Assembly (NCBI GenBank): GCA_001972305.1
Contig: BDDD01000361.1
Span: forward strand, 465,140-529,139
Source: Cephalotus follicularis
Lineage: Eukaryota; Streptophyta; Magnoliopsida; Oxalidales; Cephalotaceae
Direction of reading: 5' to 3'
DNA: 64,000 nt
Position 1 is the stretch's first letter. Every line of letters starts with the position of its first letter. The notes under the pieces were generated by a model that did no database searches, was not told where the DNA came from, and saw nothing but the letters and a program-made list of their open reading frames with translations. A program made the position numbers and the translations under genes. Below, piece after piece: positions 10,156-21,781 of the stretch.

Positions 10156-12609
10156 TCAAGGGGGATCTTCATACTCGGGTGGAGGAGCGAAGAAGGCTTC
10201 AATAGATGGCAGAGGAGAAGCCTCAAACCCAGGAAGGGGGTGCATAGGAGCCTCAAACCCAGAAGGGGGGTCCACTGGAGCCGATGGAGGAGGAACAACA
10301 GAGGGGTCTAGTGCAGGGTCCGAGCTCAGAGCAGGATCTGCAGGAAGAATAACCAAGTCTGGTGAACCTGGAATTGACAGCTCGTCCACCATGGCAGACG
10401 AGACTCCCTCCTCCAATTCAAGACGTATCTTCTCTTCATCCGCATCAATTCCCTCTGGATAGAAGTCGAATGTCTTGGCAGAGGGACCGTACACCACTCC
10501 ATCCAGTGGGACGTCAGGACGCAGGGAAGAGACCCAGTTCCTGCAGGCATAGAAGCCTCGGCGGAAGTACTCGGCTGCTTCCTTAAACACTGCCTCCTCG
10601 AACTCGTCCGAGACTTTGAACTCCTCCACGGAGGATCTCATCAGCTCCTTGAACTCCTCCGAGGTTTTGAAGTCTGCCACGGCCTTGTGCCGTTCCCTCC
10701 TCAGCTGTTCCTGATCCTTCCTCTGTTGGCGATCAAGCTTTCCCTCTAGGTCAAGGCACTTCTTCCTGGTGTGTTCCAACTCTGCCTCTAGCTCCTTCCT
10801 GTCAGCCCTCTCCTCTTCCAAATCCTCAACTACTTGCTTCTTCTCCTCAACCAAGGACTCCTGAACTTTTAGAACCTCGTTCAGTTGAGCTTGGGCTGAG
10901 CGGGCGGTCTCCTCCAATGTAGCCATGCTTGCCCTTAGCTCCCTGTCCCTGGCCACTTCGGCAGAGAAGTTGTCCATCAGCAGTTGAGTGTTGTTCAGAG
11001 CCTGTCAGAGGAGCATATATGTCAGTAACTGTGAAGAGCAAAGACATAAGAAAAACTAAGGCAACGGGGAAAAAGATCGGGTACCCTCAAGTTACTCCGC
11101 AGACACTGGGTTACCAACTGCTCGTTGGACCATTTCTCCCTTGCTTCCATCTCCAAGGGGAAGAAGACCAGACGACTGACAGCCTGGGGGACCCCAGGAG
11201 TATTCAGGTGCAGCTTGGTGTAGTCCATGTCCTCAAACTCGTTCAGCAAGTCCTCTGCCTCCCGAGTTGGAGGTATGATGATTGGATCCTACGAACTTGC
11301 TACGAGGGCAGCGACGTCCTCGACCTCCTAACCCCTTTTGGCTCCCTCAGCACCCTTCCCCTTCCTGCTCCTCTTCATTAGAGGAATGTACTCATCAGCG
11401 GGGGAGGTTTCGTCTGCAGTCCTCTTTCCTGCCTCCTTCCTCTTCTCAGCAGCAGCAGGCATCCGAACGGGTGGAGAGGTCTTGGTCTGCAGCCTTGACA
11501 CCTCAGCTACAGTGGTCTTCCCCTTCGGCTTTGGCCCACCTGCAGCAAGGGTCTTCCTCTTGTCGGTAGCCTTAATGATGACAGAGAAGTCACGGCGAGG
11601 AGCCATAGCTGAAAGGAGACATAAAGATCAGGGTCAAAGATTTGAAATACAAGAAGAATAAGAATAATGCTAAATTGAGGAGTGGAGGAGACAAAGGTTT
11701 TATACAGCTTTCCTCCGACATTGGGGGCAAGGGACAATCTTGATCTCCCTCTCCCTCTGAGATATCCTTCTCGGCTCCATCCGAACGAGATCCTTGTCTG
11801 AGGACCACGCTCAGCCCAGCTTGGAGCAGACGATCCTCACGAACGGTGGAGTTCACATCCTCTGGCTCAAGGGCCAAGAGTTTATTGAAGTTGACCTTCT
11901 CCGCCGAGGTCAGGCGAGATCTCCTGTTCAGAGATGTCGTGTCCAGAGAATCGCACCAGGGAGAGGGAGTGAACCCTTCGAAGTCCTTTATCAAAAAATA
12001 CCTCTTCCTCCAATTTTTTATCGACTTGGTAGGGTTGAGGAGAAGTTTGCTCACCCCACAACGAGATTTGAAAAAATACCCATTTTTTTTGGGCGTGGCC
12101 GAGAGGACGTGGAACTCTTTGAAAAGGTTCACTGTCGCGTCCACCTCTGACTCTATACACTTGACGAGGAAGCTGGTTATGAAGCTCCAAGACTGGGGCT
12201 GAAGAAATGAGGGATGAAGACTAAAATTTTCTAATACCGAGATTGCAAATGAGGGAATTGGAACCCTCAGACCATGAGAGAGTGCCCCTTCGAAGATCAA
12301 AAAAAGACCTTCTCTACTCATAGTAACCATCCAAGGATCCGAGGGAAGGCAGTAGGCTAACCCAAAAGGAAAGTTATACCTCTCAGAGAGTTTTTTCACC
12401 TCAACACGGCTGAGGGTGCTTACATCGAAACAACTTTCAGAAGGAGGGGGATTAGCCCCGGCAATGGGAGCAGCAGGGTCACCCACCGCAGCCCCTAGGC
12501 TACCTTTAATACCAAGTGGTCTCTTGGCGGTGGGAACCACCATGGCCAAGGACTCCACTGCTAGGGGAGAAGGAGAAGAAGACCCACTGGATTGTTCTTG
12601 ACTAGCCAT
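10156..12609 (-). pseudogene. Antisense gene of Tat element 1 ('putative gypsy type transposon' domain)
   Basis: Three coding blocks lie opposite to gag-pol. The first (12609 down to about 11720) has PFGLAYCLPSDPWMVTM, LFLIFEGALSHGLRVP and WRKRYFLIKDFEGFTPSP, the domain databases call 'putative gypsy type transposon'. The second (about 11606-11330) is basic and low-complexity. The third (10977-10156) is a coiled coil rich in Glu/Lys/Arg followed by SSLRPDVPLDGVVYG and a Pro-rich tail. Pyrimidine-rich stretches between blocks look like introns. Retand-like Tat elements are known to carry such an antisense gene; its role is unknown. Tat element 2 has a parallel gene. Confidence 0.8.
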
Positions 12610-12811
12610 TAGCTTAAAACGAGGAAGAAGAAACTGCTAAAGAAATCTGAGAACGACTTAGAACGGCAAGAAGATGACAGGAACTTACCAAGAATTTTGA
12701 TGAAGAGTGATGAGATAGGGTTCCAAAACACAGCAAACTTAGAAGGCTCTGAACGACAATGTAAGTACTGGAAATTAATGGAGCGAAAGGTTTGCTTAGA
12801 GAAGAATACCA

Positions 12812-12820
12812 CCTTTTATA
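12812..12820 (-). promoter_or_regulatory. TATA box for the antisense gene of Tat element 1
   Basis: TATAAAAGG on the minus strand lies about 200 bases upstream of the first antisense coding block, with a splice-donor-like GGTAAGT near 12684-12690 between them. This fits an independent antisense promoter with a spliced leader. Confidence 0.5.
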
Positions 12821-13226
12821 GACTTGTAGCTCGGATCCTGGCCCTCCACCTCACACAGATCAACCGGCTGGGGAACGGACCGTCAAATCAGACTCGGGAA
12901 ACGAAGACACAGAGGCGGGAAATGCTCAGTTAATGCCACGTGTAAATTGCGTTCAATACACAACTTAAATGCTAATAATTACGGCCCGTGACACGAGGCC
13001 TGTTAGCAGAAATAGGTACAGACCAGAGGGCAAGTTTTAATCCTCTGCTCAGGCAGACTATGTTTTGTGTTAGAGGATCACCAAAAGCGATACTTTCAAC
13101 CTCAGCTCATTTGCACAAGGAAAAGCTAGCTTAAAACTCTGCAGAGGAGACCAGCCCGGGTCACGACTCCCAGCTCTAATCCTTCTCCTCTGACCGCGGT
13201 CAGAGAAGAAGGACCAGGAGGGCTGA

Positions 13227-14183
13227 TGATATGGGAGAAATCTATTTATACTAAGAGGGACACGTGTCTTCCGCGGGTTCAGCCAATTGTCCAAAGGATC
13301 TTGAAGCTCATGAAGAGCCCGACCGAGCAGCACTTACGTGATAGAGGGCGTCCTCCTCAGCTCCAGAGCCGAGGACCCCTTTTCCTGAGGAGCCCACACT
13401 GAGGTACCAGTGCCGAGGACCTCCATCAAGGCACTAGTGCCAAGGACCTTCTCTATCCGAGGAGGTGTCGATCACACACATAGCAGAGGACGTACCCCAC
13501 TGCACAGACACCGAGGACCTTCTCCTTGGCGGTATCCAAAAAGACCTCATCCTCGGCAGAATGGCAGAGGACCCGGCATCCTAAGCATACGCCACTGAGG
13601 AAGCACCAGAAGCTGAAGACCTTGGAGAGAAAGGGAAGCAAGAGTCCCATCACCTCAGCAACAGTACCATGGTTCACCTCCTCGGCAGCCTTGTTGCAGA
13701 GGACCTCCTCTTCGTTTATGGCATAAGGCCATGAGGTCTGCGTGATTTCTGGGGATACACCTTCATCCAAATAAGGAAGTAGTTGTATAATGAACTACCA
13801 ACAAGGAAAGTGGCAACATATTAGGCGGAGATCAAGGAAAATGACCAAGATCCTTGGCATTTCCTTAGGGGACAACTATCACCTCCTCTTTTCACGCTCA
13901 AACAGTTACACTCCTGCACTATAAATACTAGTCCAGCAGTCAGAACAAAGGTCAGCCATTTTTACTCTCAAAGAACCTTGTTTTCTCTGTGCAAAGGCCT
14001 AACTTGAGCGTCAGAGTGTCCCCGGGAGAACATCCTCTTGGACCTTCAACGTGTTTGCTCTTCTGTGCAGGGAAAACATCTACAACCCTTTACTTTCACC
14101 TCGGAGCATCAAGTAGCGTTTCCAAAAACAAATCAAGCCATTACATGAGGGGTACTATTGTGGGAAGAATTTCTGCATCAACA
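13227..14183 (+). repeat. Full LTR of Tat element 1 (957 bp)
   Basis: It starts TGATATGGGAGAAATC and ends GCATCAACA. It holds CACGTG (13261-13266), a TATA box (CTATAAATAC, 13919-13928) and a leader. A purine-rich tract (GGACCAGGAGGGC) lies just before it, as expected for the 3' LTR of the copy to the left. A primer-binding site follows it, as expected for the 5' LTR of a copy to the right, so it served both. Confidence 0.85.
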
Positions 14184-14185
14184 GT

Positions 14186-14199
14186 TGGCGCCGTCTGTG
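14186..14199 (+). promoter_or_regulatory. Primer-binding site after the full LTR
   Basis: TGGCGCCGTCTGTG follows two bases after the LTR end. The same site, reversed, lies at about 32080-32094 in Tat element 2, next to its LTR. Confidence 0.75.
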
Positions 14200-14228
14200 A
14201 GAAACGCAGCAAAAAGCTATCAACAATC

Positions 14229-14311
14229 ATGCCTCCGAGAAAGAATAACAACAAGCTTGGAGCCACAGGCAGTCAGCAACAGGAGGTTACAGCTCCTCTT
14301 CCAGAAGCTGT
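14229..14311 (+). pseudogene. Start of a second Tat gag
   Basis: A gag start (MPPRKNNNKLGATGSQQQ) follows the primer-binding site and resembles the gag start of Tat element 2 (MHLRRNNNNSIANGSQ). It stops where minus-strand Copia sequence begins. It belongs to a further, mostly absent element copy. Confidence 0.7.
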
Positions 14312-14800
14312 CCACATATACATTTCCATGTCTATATCCTATAAATTTAATTTGATCATTATTTATATCTATCACTTTACAAGAATCCTTTTCAAAAGTG
14401 ACTCTACAATCCTTATCACGTAATTGGTTTATACTCAAGAGATTGTGCTTGAGTCCATCAACAAGTAGAACATTATGAATAGAGGTTTTATTGTTACCTA
14501 TGGAGCCAAGACCTTTGATCTTTCCTTTTGAATTGTCTCCAAAGGTTACATCTCCTCCTTCCTTTGATTCGAATTTGACGAAGAGACTCTTGTCGCTCGT
14601 CATATGCTTGGAGCACCCACTATCCAAGTACCATTGAGTCTTCTTGGATAGTGCCTTCAAGCACACCTGCACACACAATTTTCAAATATTCGTTTGAGGT
14701 ACCCAACAAACCTTGGGTACTTTGGGGTTAGTCAAGATGGTTCCTTTGGGAACCCAACTCTTCTTTACTCTAGAGAAATTCAAATCATTCAATATATTCT
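14312..14800 (-). pseudogene. SIRE-like Copia protease region
   Basis: The block VKKSWVPKGTILTNPKVPK is a linker commonly seen between gag and protease in plant Copia elements. After it come the protease active site TQWYLDSGCSKHMTSDKSLF, GDNSKGKIKGLGSIG and the pre-integrase block NLLSINQLRDKDCRVTF. It ends at the junction with the Tat gag start. Confidence 0.85.
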
Positions 14801-14833
14801 TTGTAAAAACAAGAGGTAGAAGTATGGCCATTC

Positions 14834-16987
14834 TGATGGAAACGGATAAACCGAATCCGGTGCCAAAAAATGAACTTAGGCATATAAGGTGTAGAACAAA
14901 ACAAAAACATACAAAATAGCAGCGAAAGAGCACCCAATAAAATCTAAAAATAGTCCATAAGGCATGTCCACAGACCATATGGATCACCACATCATCACAT
15001 TAATTGAATTAGTGTCACCAATGGTAACCAAAAGTGACACACACACAAGACTACAAGGGAGAGATAAGGAGTTCATTACCACACGGTGATGGCTCCTTCT
15101 TTCTTTGCCGCACCAAGCTTACGAAGACTCCCTTCCAAAGCTTCCAATGCGTTCTGCTTCTGATCCAATTCGAAGCCTAAGAGCTCCAATCACCAAGATG
15201 TAAAATAAAGTTCTCTCACACTCTCTCTAAGCTTAGGAAAGGTAAATTGATATTGACCAATGAAGTCAAAAATCAATCCACCCTAGATAAGTTCTTGCTT
15301 GGTGTATCACAGATGAATGGAACACTCACAATCTGCAGAGAGAAAATCGAATTTCTCTTGCCCAGCAAAAACTCTACCACTCCTTTCATTTTCTACAGAA
15401 AATGCTTATCACTAGCCTCCTCCTTCTCTCTCCCACTCTCTCATTCATTTAGGATTATGGTCCTCACTCCTAGGGAGTCTGTGGCCATGATCCCCACGTT
15501 CCCATAACATGCAAGAACAGGATATGGATGCTGGAGATGAGAGAGAAAACGTGCCCACGAAGTGAGTTCGTGCACAGGTTGCACGTCTTGCTCAAAGACG
15601 TCGATGCTTTCCAAAAGACATCGACGCTTATGTAATGTGGCACTAAGAACATCGATGCTTTCTAAAAGACATCATCGCCTATAAAAACGTTAAGCATCGA
15701 CGTCTTTCTAAAAGACGTCGACGCTTTGTCTGGCAAGTGATGCAATTAGAGTCTAACTCTTTTAGTGATCTCGTATACCCTTCGAATATTTGTTAAGTAA
15801 GATCAAACATATGTGTTTCCACAAAATACAAAATCCACATTTCCGATATTTGACACCAAAACTTAATATGTCCAACATACTAAAGAACTGATCATTATAA
15901 GGCAATGACCCTTTAAAATCTTGGTTAAAACAAGAGGTGTTCATAAATTACCGAAATACCCCTAGGGTCCGGTTTAGCCATTCTAAATGGTCCTTGACCA
16001 ATTTAAATGCTATTGGAATAATATCCAAATGGAAAAATTAATCTAATTAATTTTCCCATACACCTCATAAACCCTAGATTTTCTAAGTCGTCGGTTCACG
16101 TGTACTATAATCCCTCGTCATGCTTGGCCCCGATTGAGGTCTAGGGTAAAGATTTGTGTCAACCCTAGATAATACCTCAATGGCTAAAATATCTGATCAT
16201 TACTAGGACCTTTGGTAAACTCTCCAAAAATCTAATTTCCAGTCTACCTCAACCTTGGCCAAGGATTTCATAAGTCCAAAGTATAATCAGACCATAATAG
16301 GGTCGATCACCTTCGCTCAGGTATGACAATCCCATATTGCGCACTCACTTATATTCGTATAGATTCGATCATACCCAAAGACCACCCGATTGCCAGCCCT
16401 GCGTAAGGACTGGGTAAGGTGGAGATCAAAGCATAACCGTCTCCATACAATATAGAGTAGTCGCTCAGGTCTAAGGATCAGACGAGTTTGAGAACTCGCT
16501 AAGTGATGATCACTTATACACAACCGCAACAAGTAGGAGTCACTACTGACACGAGAATAGCGACTATCCAAATAGTGAGTCCAGTTCAGTGTACACGCTC
16601 CCAACGCGCACCCCGTATTTGCCCTAGTGTCCAACACAGATGGTAGTGAGAGAATCCATCCTCCAATTCCATGAGCAGGCAACATACGGGAAAGTCTATC
16701 CGGTTCACTAATGCCCATAAAGTGAACCTATGACTTTGAACTAATTTAACATAAGGAATAAGGTAACCAGTCTCACAGCCTCCATGCCAGGCATCCAACC
16801 TTATGTCAGGGCATCACAAGTATAAGTAGGTAATTAATAAACTACATCAATTAAGTGATAAAATACAAGTGATATAGCCATAACAAATTAGCACGCATCA
16901 TATATATAAGGAATAAGATTGTTTCATACAAGAATAGATATAAAACGACAGTCCATCCAATGACTTGTCGGGTCACTATATCTAACA
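14834..16987 (-). mobile_element. Solo LTR (2154 bp) inserted in the SIRE-like gag
   Basis: The block has TG...CA ends on both readings (minus strand TGTTAGATATAGTGACCC to CGTTTCCATCA). It is flanked by a perfect 5-bp target duplication, CATTC, at 14829-14833 and 16988-16992. It holds no element coding region. The interruption falls within the zinc-knuckle array of the Copia gag. LTR-LTR recombination is the usual origin of such solo LTRs. The family was not identified. Orientation is provisional. Confidence 0.85.
15598..15727. repeat. Second CGTCGACG-type palindrome cluster
   Basis: Units such as AAAGACGTCGATGCTTT and AAAGACATCGACGCTTA recur about six times in 130 bases inside the solo LTR. 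They resemble the array at 5838-6175 in core sequence and A/T-rich spacing. Confidence 0.75.
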
Positions 16988-17980
16988 CATTCTTACCACA
17001 ATTGTTGCAAGATACAATTATTCTTCTTTTATACATACTATTTCTTTTATAAAAACAAGATGAAGATACATAACCGTATTTACCACAATAAACACACGAA
17101 GCATTTATCTTTTTCTTATATATGGAATTTTTGTTATGATAGCATGATGAAGTTGTGTGTCCATGTTTGCCACAAAAATTACAAAAATTATTTATATTTT
17201 TCTTAAACATGGCATTCTTTTTATGAAAGCAAGTAAAAGATGTATGTCTATTTTTACCACAATAGTCACAAGAAATTTTTGCAATTTTCTTCTTAATTTG
17301 AACATTTTCAACTTTTTCTTTTTCTATCCTTTCTTTCCTTTCAAAGAATGTTTGATAAAACTTAACGTTTTTCATCTCCTCATATCCTAGTCTGGCCTTA
17401 TCAAAAACACACATTTGCATGCCAAGAAGATTTTCAAGTTTCTCACTACTATTAGAAAACTTTGAGAGAGTTTTCTTTAATGCATCTATTTCTTCTTTAA
17501 GGTTTGTATTCTCCTTTTCTAAATATGCTACTTCATTTTTTAGACGATCTACTTCAATTTCGTTTGAGTTATCTTCTTTAGCCAAATTAATTGATTTAAG
17601 TTCATCGTTTTCATTCACTAAAGTCTTGACCTTTTTCTTTAAAGATGCAATCATAGAACTATATTTCTCTACTATTAAGACAAGTTCATCGTATGTTACC
17701 TCATCACTTTCTTCCTCTTCTTCTTCCTCCAAGACACATCCGAGCTAGACTCTTCTTCTATCATTATCATCATAAAGATTTCTAGGCTTAGGAACAACAT
17801 CCCCATTTTCAAGTGTGACGGTAGGGAGATTTGGACTATCAACTATGAGGTCCCATAAGTTATAATCAAGGGATTAAATGAAGATGGTCATCTTAGCCTT
17901 CCAATGGCCATAGTTATTGTCATCGAAGAAAGGGGGTTTTGAGATATTTTGGCTCTCTCCTACATTTGTGTTCATTGTCA
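16988..17980 (-). pseudogene. SIRE-like Copia gag
   Basis: The gag start lies near 17980. Its main readable block is a long Glu/Lys coiled coil (about 17700-17400) followed by zinc knuckles of the C-x2-C-x4-H-x4-C type: CDYCGKNRHTSFTC and CNFCGKHGHTTSSC, then a related unit CVYCGKYGYVSSSC. Knuckles bind element RNA for packaging. The solo LTR interrupts this array. No longer intact. Confidence 0.8.
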
Positions 17981-18027
17981 TCCTAGATCGTTAAAGGCTC
18001 TAGCACTTAAGAATTATAAGCCTACCG

Positions 18028-18039
18028 CTCTGATACCAA
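18028..18039 (-). promoter_or_regulatory. Primer-binding site of the SIRE-like element
   Basis: The minus strand reads TTGGTATCAGAGC directly after the LTR end. TGGTATCAGAGC is the usual initiator-tRNA-Met complement used by plant Copia elements. Confidence 0.8.
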
Positions 18040-18040
18040 T

Positions 18041-19181
18041 TGAATAAACTACAAAGGGGGGGGGGTGAATTGTAGTTTCTACAAATTTAATTAACTTTTT
18101 GCAATTCTAAGTTAAAATCAATGAACAAGATAAATATGCAATCGAAAGCAAATAAGTAAACTAATTTAAAGAGAGAGAGTTAGAGAATTTCCAAACACGA
18201 TTTTAGAGTGGTTCAGCTTAACTCTTGCCTACGTCCACTTTTCCCAAAGATCTCTTTGAGTTTCCACTAGTTTCCGAATAAAATTTCGGGTGCTATTCGG
18301 TACACCTTTGTGATTGACCTCAATCACTTACAATCTTCTTTGGGTTCACTCCCCAATCTCTCTTAGGGTACACTCCCCTATTACAATCAAAGTGTAAAAA
18401 GAATAATGTTTGTTCTTAACCTCTCAAAGGTTGGATTTTACAAGATAATATCTCTCAATCTAAGTGGGAACAAATATGTGCTTAGACACAAGACAAGAGC
18501 TTTTGAAATAGGCTTGATGATTTTGAATGCTTGTTGTATTTTTTCTTGATTGATCTTTTTTTGTATTGTCTCTTGTATTCTTCTTTTTGTCTCTCTTTGA
18601 AAACCTTTGTATATAGTCGTTTCTTGCTTTTGAAATCCGTTGGATGTGTCTTGGAGTGTGTTACTTCAAAGACAGCGCATTAAAATCAAGTCAGTCATTG
18701 TTCCAGCCGTACAAAGCGTCGACAGTTTGTCTTAAAGCGTCGCCGCTTATATGACCGTTGCAAGTTTGAATTTGAAATGCTCTGCTCGAAGCGCTGACGG
18801 TCTAAACTTTGAGTCGCCGCTTTGTCTTAAAGCACGGACGGTTGATGTAAAGCGTCGCCGCTTTTGTCAAATTGAATTGCATCATAAGTCACTGGTTTAA
18901 TCCGCGGACAAAGGGTGTCAAAGCGCAGACACTTTGAATTAAAGCGCAAGTACTTTCATTTCGGCGTCGACGGTTTGGACACTTATTCCTTTTCACTGGA
19001 ACGCTTCAACGGTTGACGCTTTGTTCCTTGCTTAGACTATTGCACAAAGCGCTGACGCTTACTTCCTGAGCGTCGACATTTTAAGCTGTTTCTGCAATTT
19101 TTGTTGTTTTGCACATTAAGTAACTTTGTTAGACACAAATATGTTATCATCAAAACTAGGATTGAGACATAAATGTCAACA
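18041..19181 (-). repeat. 5' LTR of the SIRE-like element (1141 bp)
   Basis: The minus strand starts TGTTGACATTTATGTC at 19181 and ends TTTATTCA at 18041, next to the primer-binding site. It includes a G11 homopolymer near 18056-18066. The LTR has no partner in the window. Confidence 0.75.
18705..19075. repeat. Third cluster of GCGTCGAC/GCGTCGCCGC motifs
   Basis: About ten degenerate units of the type AAAGCGTCGACAG, AAAGCGTCGCCGCTT and AAAGCGCTGACGC lie in the upstream part of the SIRE-like LTR. They resemble the two other clusters at 5.8-6.2 and 15.6-15.7 kb. Confidence 0.7.
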
Positions 19182-19381
19182 TAAATAAATCGACTTAATT
19201 CATTTATTGAAAGGGTTATACGGGTCGACACATGCAACATGTTTAATAAACGAGTCAGGTTAGGGTTTGAGTTTTTTACACTATTAATAAATGAGTAGGG
19301 TTAGGGTTGACCTTTATATTGTTGTAACTATTCTCCGATGCGACACGAACCTGACTCGTTAACACGAATTGCCAGCCCTAG
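19182..19381 (-). mobile_element. hAT-like MITE fragment (TAGGGCTGGCAA end)
   Basis: The minus strand starts TAGGGCTGGCAATTCGTG at 19381 and runs into Arg/Thr-codon-like repeats (ACGAGTCAGG, CCTAACC). This end and composition are widespread among plant non-autonomous elements, probably hAT-related. The other end is absent because the Copia LTR joins it at 19181, so the Copia element probably inserted into it. Confidence 0.5.
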
Positions 19382-20466
19382 CACCAACTCTTGATGCAAA
19401 AAACTGGATCTTCAATCAACATGACAACTGGCAATCTAAATCTTCTCTTCCTTTGCATGCAAGACATGTGAAAACAAAAAAGTGACCAGAAATGAACTCC
19501 GAAAACACCATGCTTACAGGAAGAAAGAATTGTGTGTTTAAATCTCAAGAGAATATATGAATTGCTCAAGAGTTTTAGAGTCAAACATAGACGTTTGTGA
19601 ATAAAGGATTTATAGTGGAGTAGGTATGACTACCTTAAGAATTCTTATTATCGTAGATCTCTGAATATATTATGATGTTTTTCCTTTTTTATGACTTTTA
19701 GGATAATCTTACCTCCTTGATTTTAGGGATTTGACGTTATCTAGAAGTGAATCTTGCTAAAATATTTAATATGGTCAGAATATTTCTCATTTATATCTAG
19801 TCTTAAATTTCACCCATATCAATACTAAACTTATCTCTCTAGAGGATCCTGGTAAAAGAAGACTTGATCAAACAATAGGATATTTTGGTTCTACAACATT
19901 TCTTTGTTTTACCATCCTTAATTAGAAATAAGTTAATCATTAACTAGTCACAATTATCTCAATAGTTGGGGAAGCATCCCATTGAAAGTGTGAGTTTACA
20001 TACTTCAATCAAAATTTTAACTCCCCCTACATCCACTCACTAGATTATATCCCCATTTCTCAACTTCGGTGGGTACCCTTCTCCAAAAAAAATGATAATA
20101 ATAATAACTCAATAGCTATTGTTACAAATCAAAACTGAAAAGTATATATATGTGCCTTGATATTTTAAGGTCAACACACACACAAGCAATACTGTCTATC
20201 CATACTGTTGGAGTCTTAAATTGAAAAAAAAAAGGTCTTTCATCTTCTTATTGTTTATTTTTTAATTATTATTTGAGAAACTAGTGAATGACCATAAAAA
20301 TCTCTGCACAACACACATCACATCACCTAGCTATTGTAGGAGAAAGTTTGGCAAAATAGTAATAGAACCCACCAGTAACTGTCTGGTCACTACAAAACAA
20401 TTTTCACGCAGAAACTTGGTGGATCATTCATGTAGATATCCATCCCCACATCCTTAGCTTCAACAG

Positions 20467-20503
<37 letters not shown>

Positions 20504-21781
20504 TAACTACTAGTTTTTGTTTTTTGAACAAGAACTTCGTACTTTTTTGACGGGGAACTTAATTGGCTACCCGCAATCCAAGTAGAACACTGTCACATCT
20601 CAGCATCAGAGAAAAGGAAAGGAGAGATGTTTGTGAGGTAAGTGCAGAGTCAATAACGAAATGTCATATTCTTGCACATACACACGAGTTGTTACCTAGC
20701 AGGTTACTGTTAGAGCAACAACTCATATTTAATGGGACGATGAGAGTAACGGCCATGGTGTATAAATGTTATATGTGCCTTCTCTTTCCTGTCACCTGTC
20801 TAATAATGCAAACATTTAGGGGAAAATGTTGTCGCTAATTGAACAATTGATGCGATGGCACGAGTAATGACTAATGAAGCAGAGGCCTGTATTTGCAACA
20901 TCATCAATTTCTTTTCTAGCTTTTTTAGGACAGAGATATATAGTTCCTGTCATTTGTGATGCATCATAGTCATGTACTCTTTTCTATGCATGTAAGTTCA
21001 TTTAATTAGTGATTGCGTGTATCCCTGAGACTATTTTAATCCTAAATATTGCATGGTAGAATTACTCGAAGAAGATTACATAATTGATGAGTGAAATCTT
21101 GCTCTAACAATCAAGAATGAGTGAATAAAGTTTTTGGTTCTTTTCATCTATGCTTGTTAAGATCGTAAGAAACATGATTATGCGTTCATCCATAGAGTAG
21201 CAGCACTCAAAGTTGTGAGTCTTAGCTGTTCATAGAGGTGATATACAAGATGATACAAAGAAACTCAAAAGCAGTACACCTACGTGAGACCACATAAAAT
21301 AACCATTCATTAAAAACAACTAGTAAATAAATCCTAACAATGTGAACGAGGATGCTTAACTAAGCTTGGTTTTTAACTCGGTCCAGCTACTACTTTTATT
21401 ATGTCGTGATTATTAACTCATTATGCCCCTAAACATTTTTTTAACTTTTTTGTGTTAGAACAAGAAAGGAGGTTACGTTACTCAATTTTGGGACTTCTCA
21501 CTTTGAAAGCGATGACACCGGGCTACTAGGCACTCGGCATTATGCCTATAAACTTAATTGTATTTCATGACATAATAGTTTATTCTTCATCTATTCTCAT
21601 TGTTTTTTGTTGAACAATACTTAAGTAGACACAATTAATGATTTGAGGTTATATCATATGATAATTTAAAAAATTGATAATATAATTTTATATAATTGAT
21701 TGTGTATACATAAACTTTGTCCACCTAAAAATTATTGTTGTAATTAAGGATATATTTTTTTGTTTAAACGTATTTATATAG
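19382..21781. other. AT-rich intergenic DNA
   Basis: No gene was recognised. It contains an (ATT)n microsatellite at about 20468-20503 and otherwise low-complexity AT-rich sequence. ORFs are short and without known motifs. Confidence 0.5.
20468..20503. repeat. (ATT)n microsatellite, about 12 units
   Basis: Uninterrupted ATT trinucleotide run visible directly in the sequence. Confidence 0.95.

Larger units (their letters stand above)
1895..14311 (+). mobile_element. Tat-group Ty3/gypsy element 1 (Retand-like), broken
   Basis: Gag, aspartic protease, RT/RNase H, a second RNase H domain and integrase lie on the plus strand, followed by a gene on the opposite strand. That order is known for Tat-group (Retand/RIRE2-like) elements. 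LTR copies sit at 1895 and 13227 and look about 96% identical over roughly 720 comparable bases, suggesting an age of one to a few million years at usual plant rates. The element is clearly dead: one large insertion plus several small breaks. Unexpectedly, the second LTR is followed by a primer-binding site and a gag start, so it is the left LTR of a further copy rather than a normal right end. The right end is cut by a Copia fragment. Confidence 0.85.
14312..19181 (-). mobile_element. SIRE-like Ty1/copia element, 5' part, broken
   Basis: Reading right to left: 5' LTR (19181-18041), tRNA-Met-type primer-binding site, gag with a coiled coil and repeated CCHC zinc knuckles, then the start of pol with the protease. 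The rest of pol and the 3' LTR are absent from the window. A 2.15-kb solo LTR is inserted in gag. The long LTR and knuckle-rich gag point to the SIRE/Maximus group, by pattern only. Broken: one insertion plus other damage, and the 3' part is missing. Confidence 0.75.

Noticed and set aside
10156-12609. Antisense gene of Tat element 1 as a host gene
   Set aside because: Lies inside the element, and the other Tat element carries a parallel copy in the same place; such antisense genes are known in Retand-like elements.
14312-14430. Plus-strand frame continuing from the second Tat gag start
   Set aside because: Past 14311 the sequence is antisense Copia pol, so the continuation is accidental.
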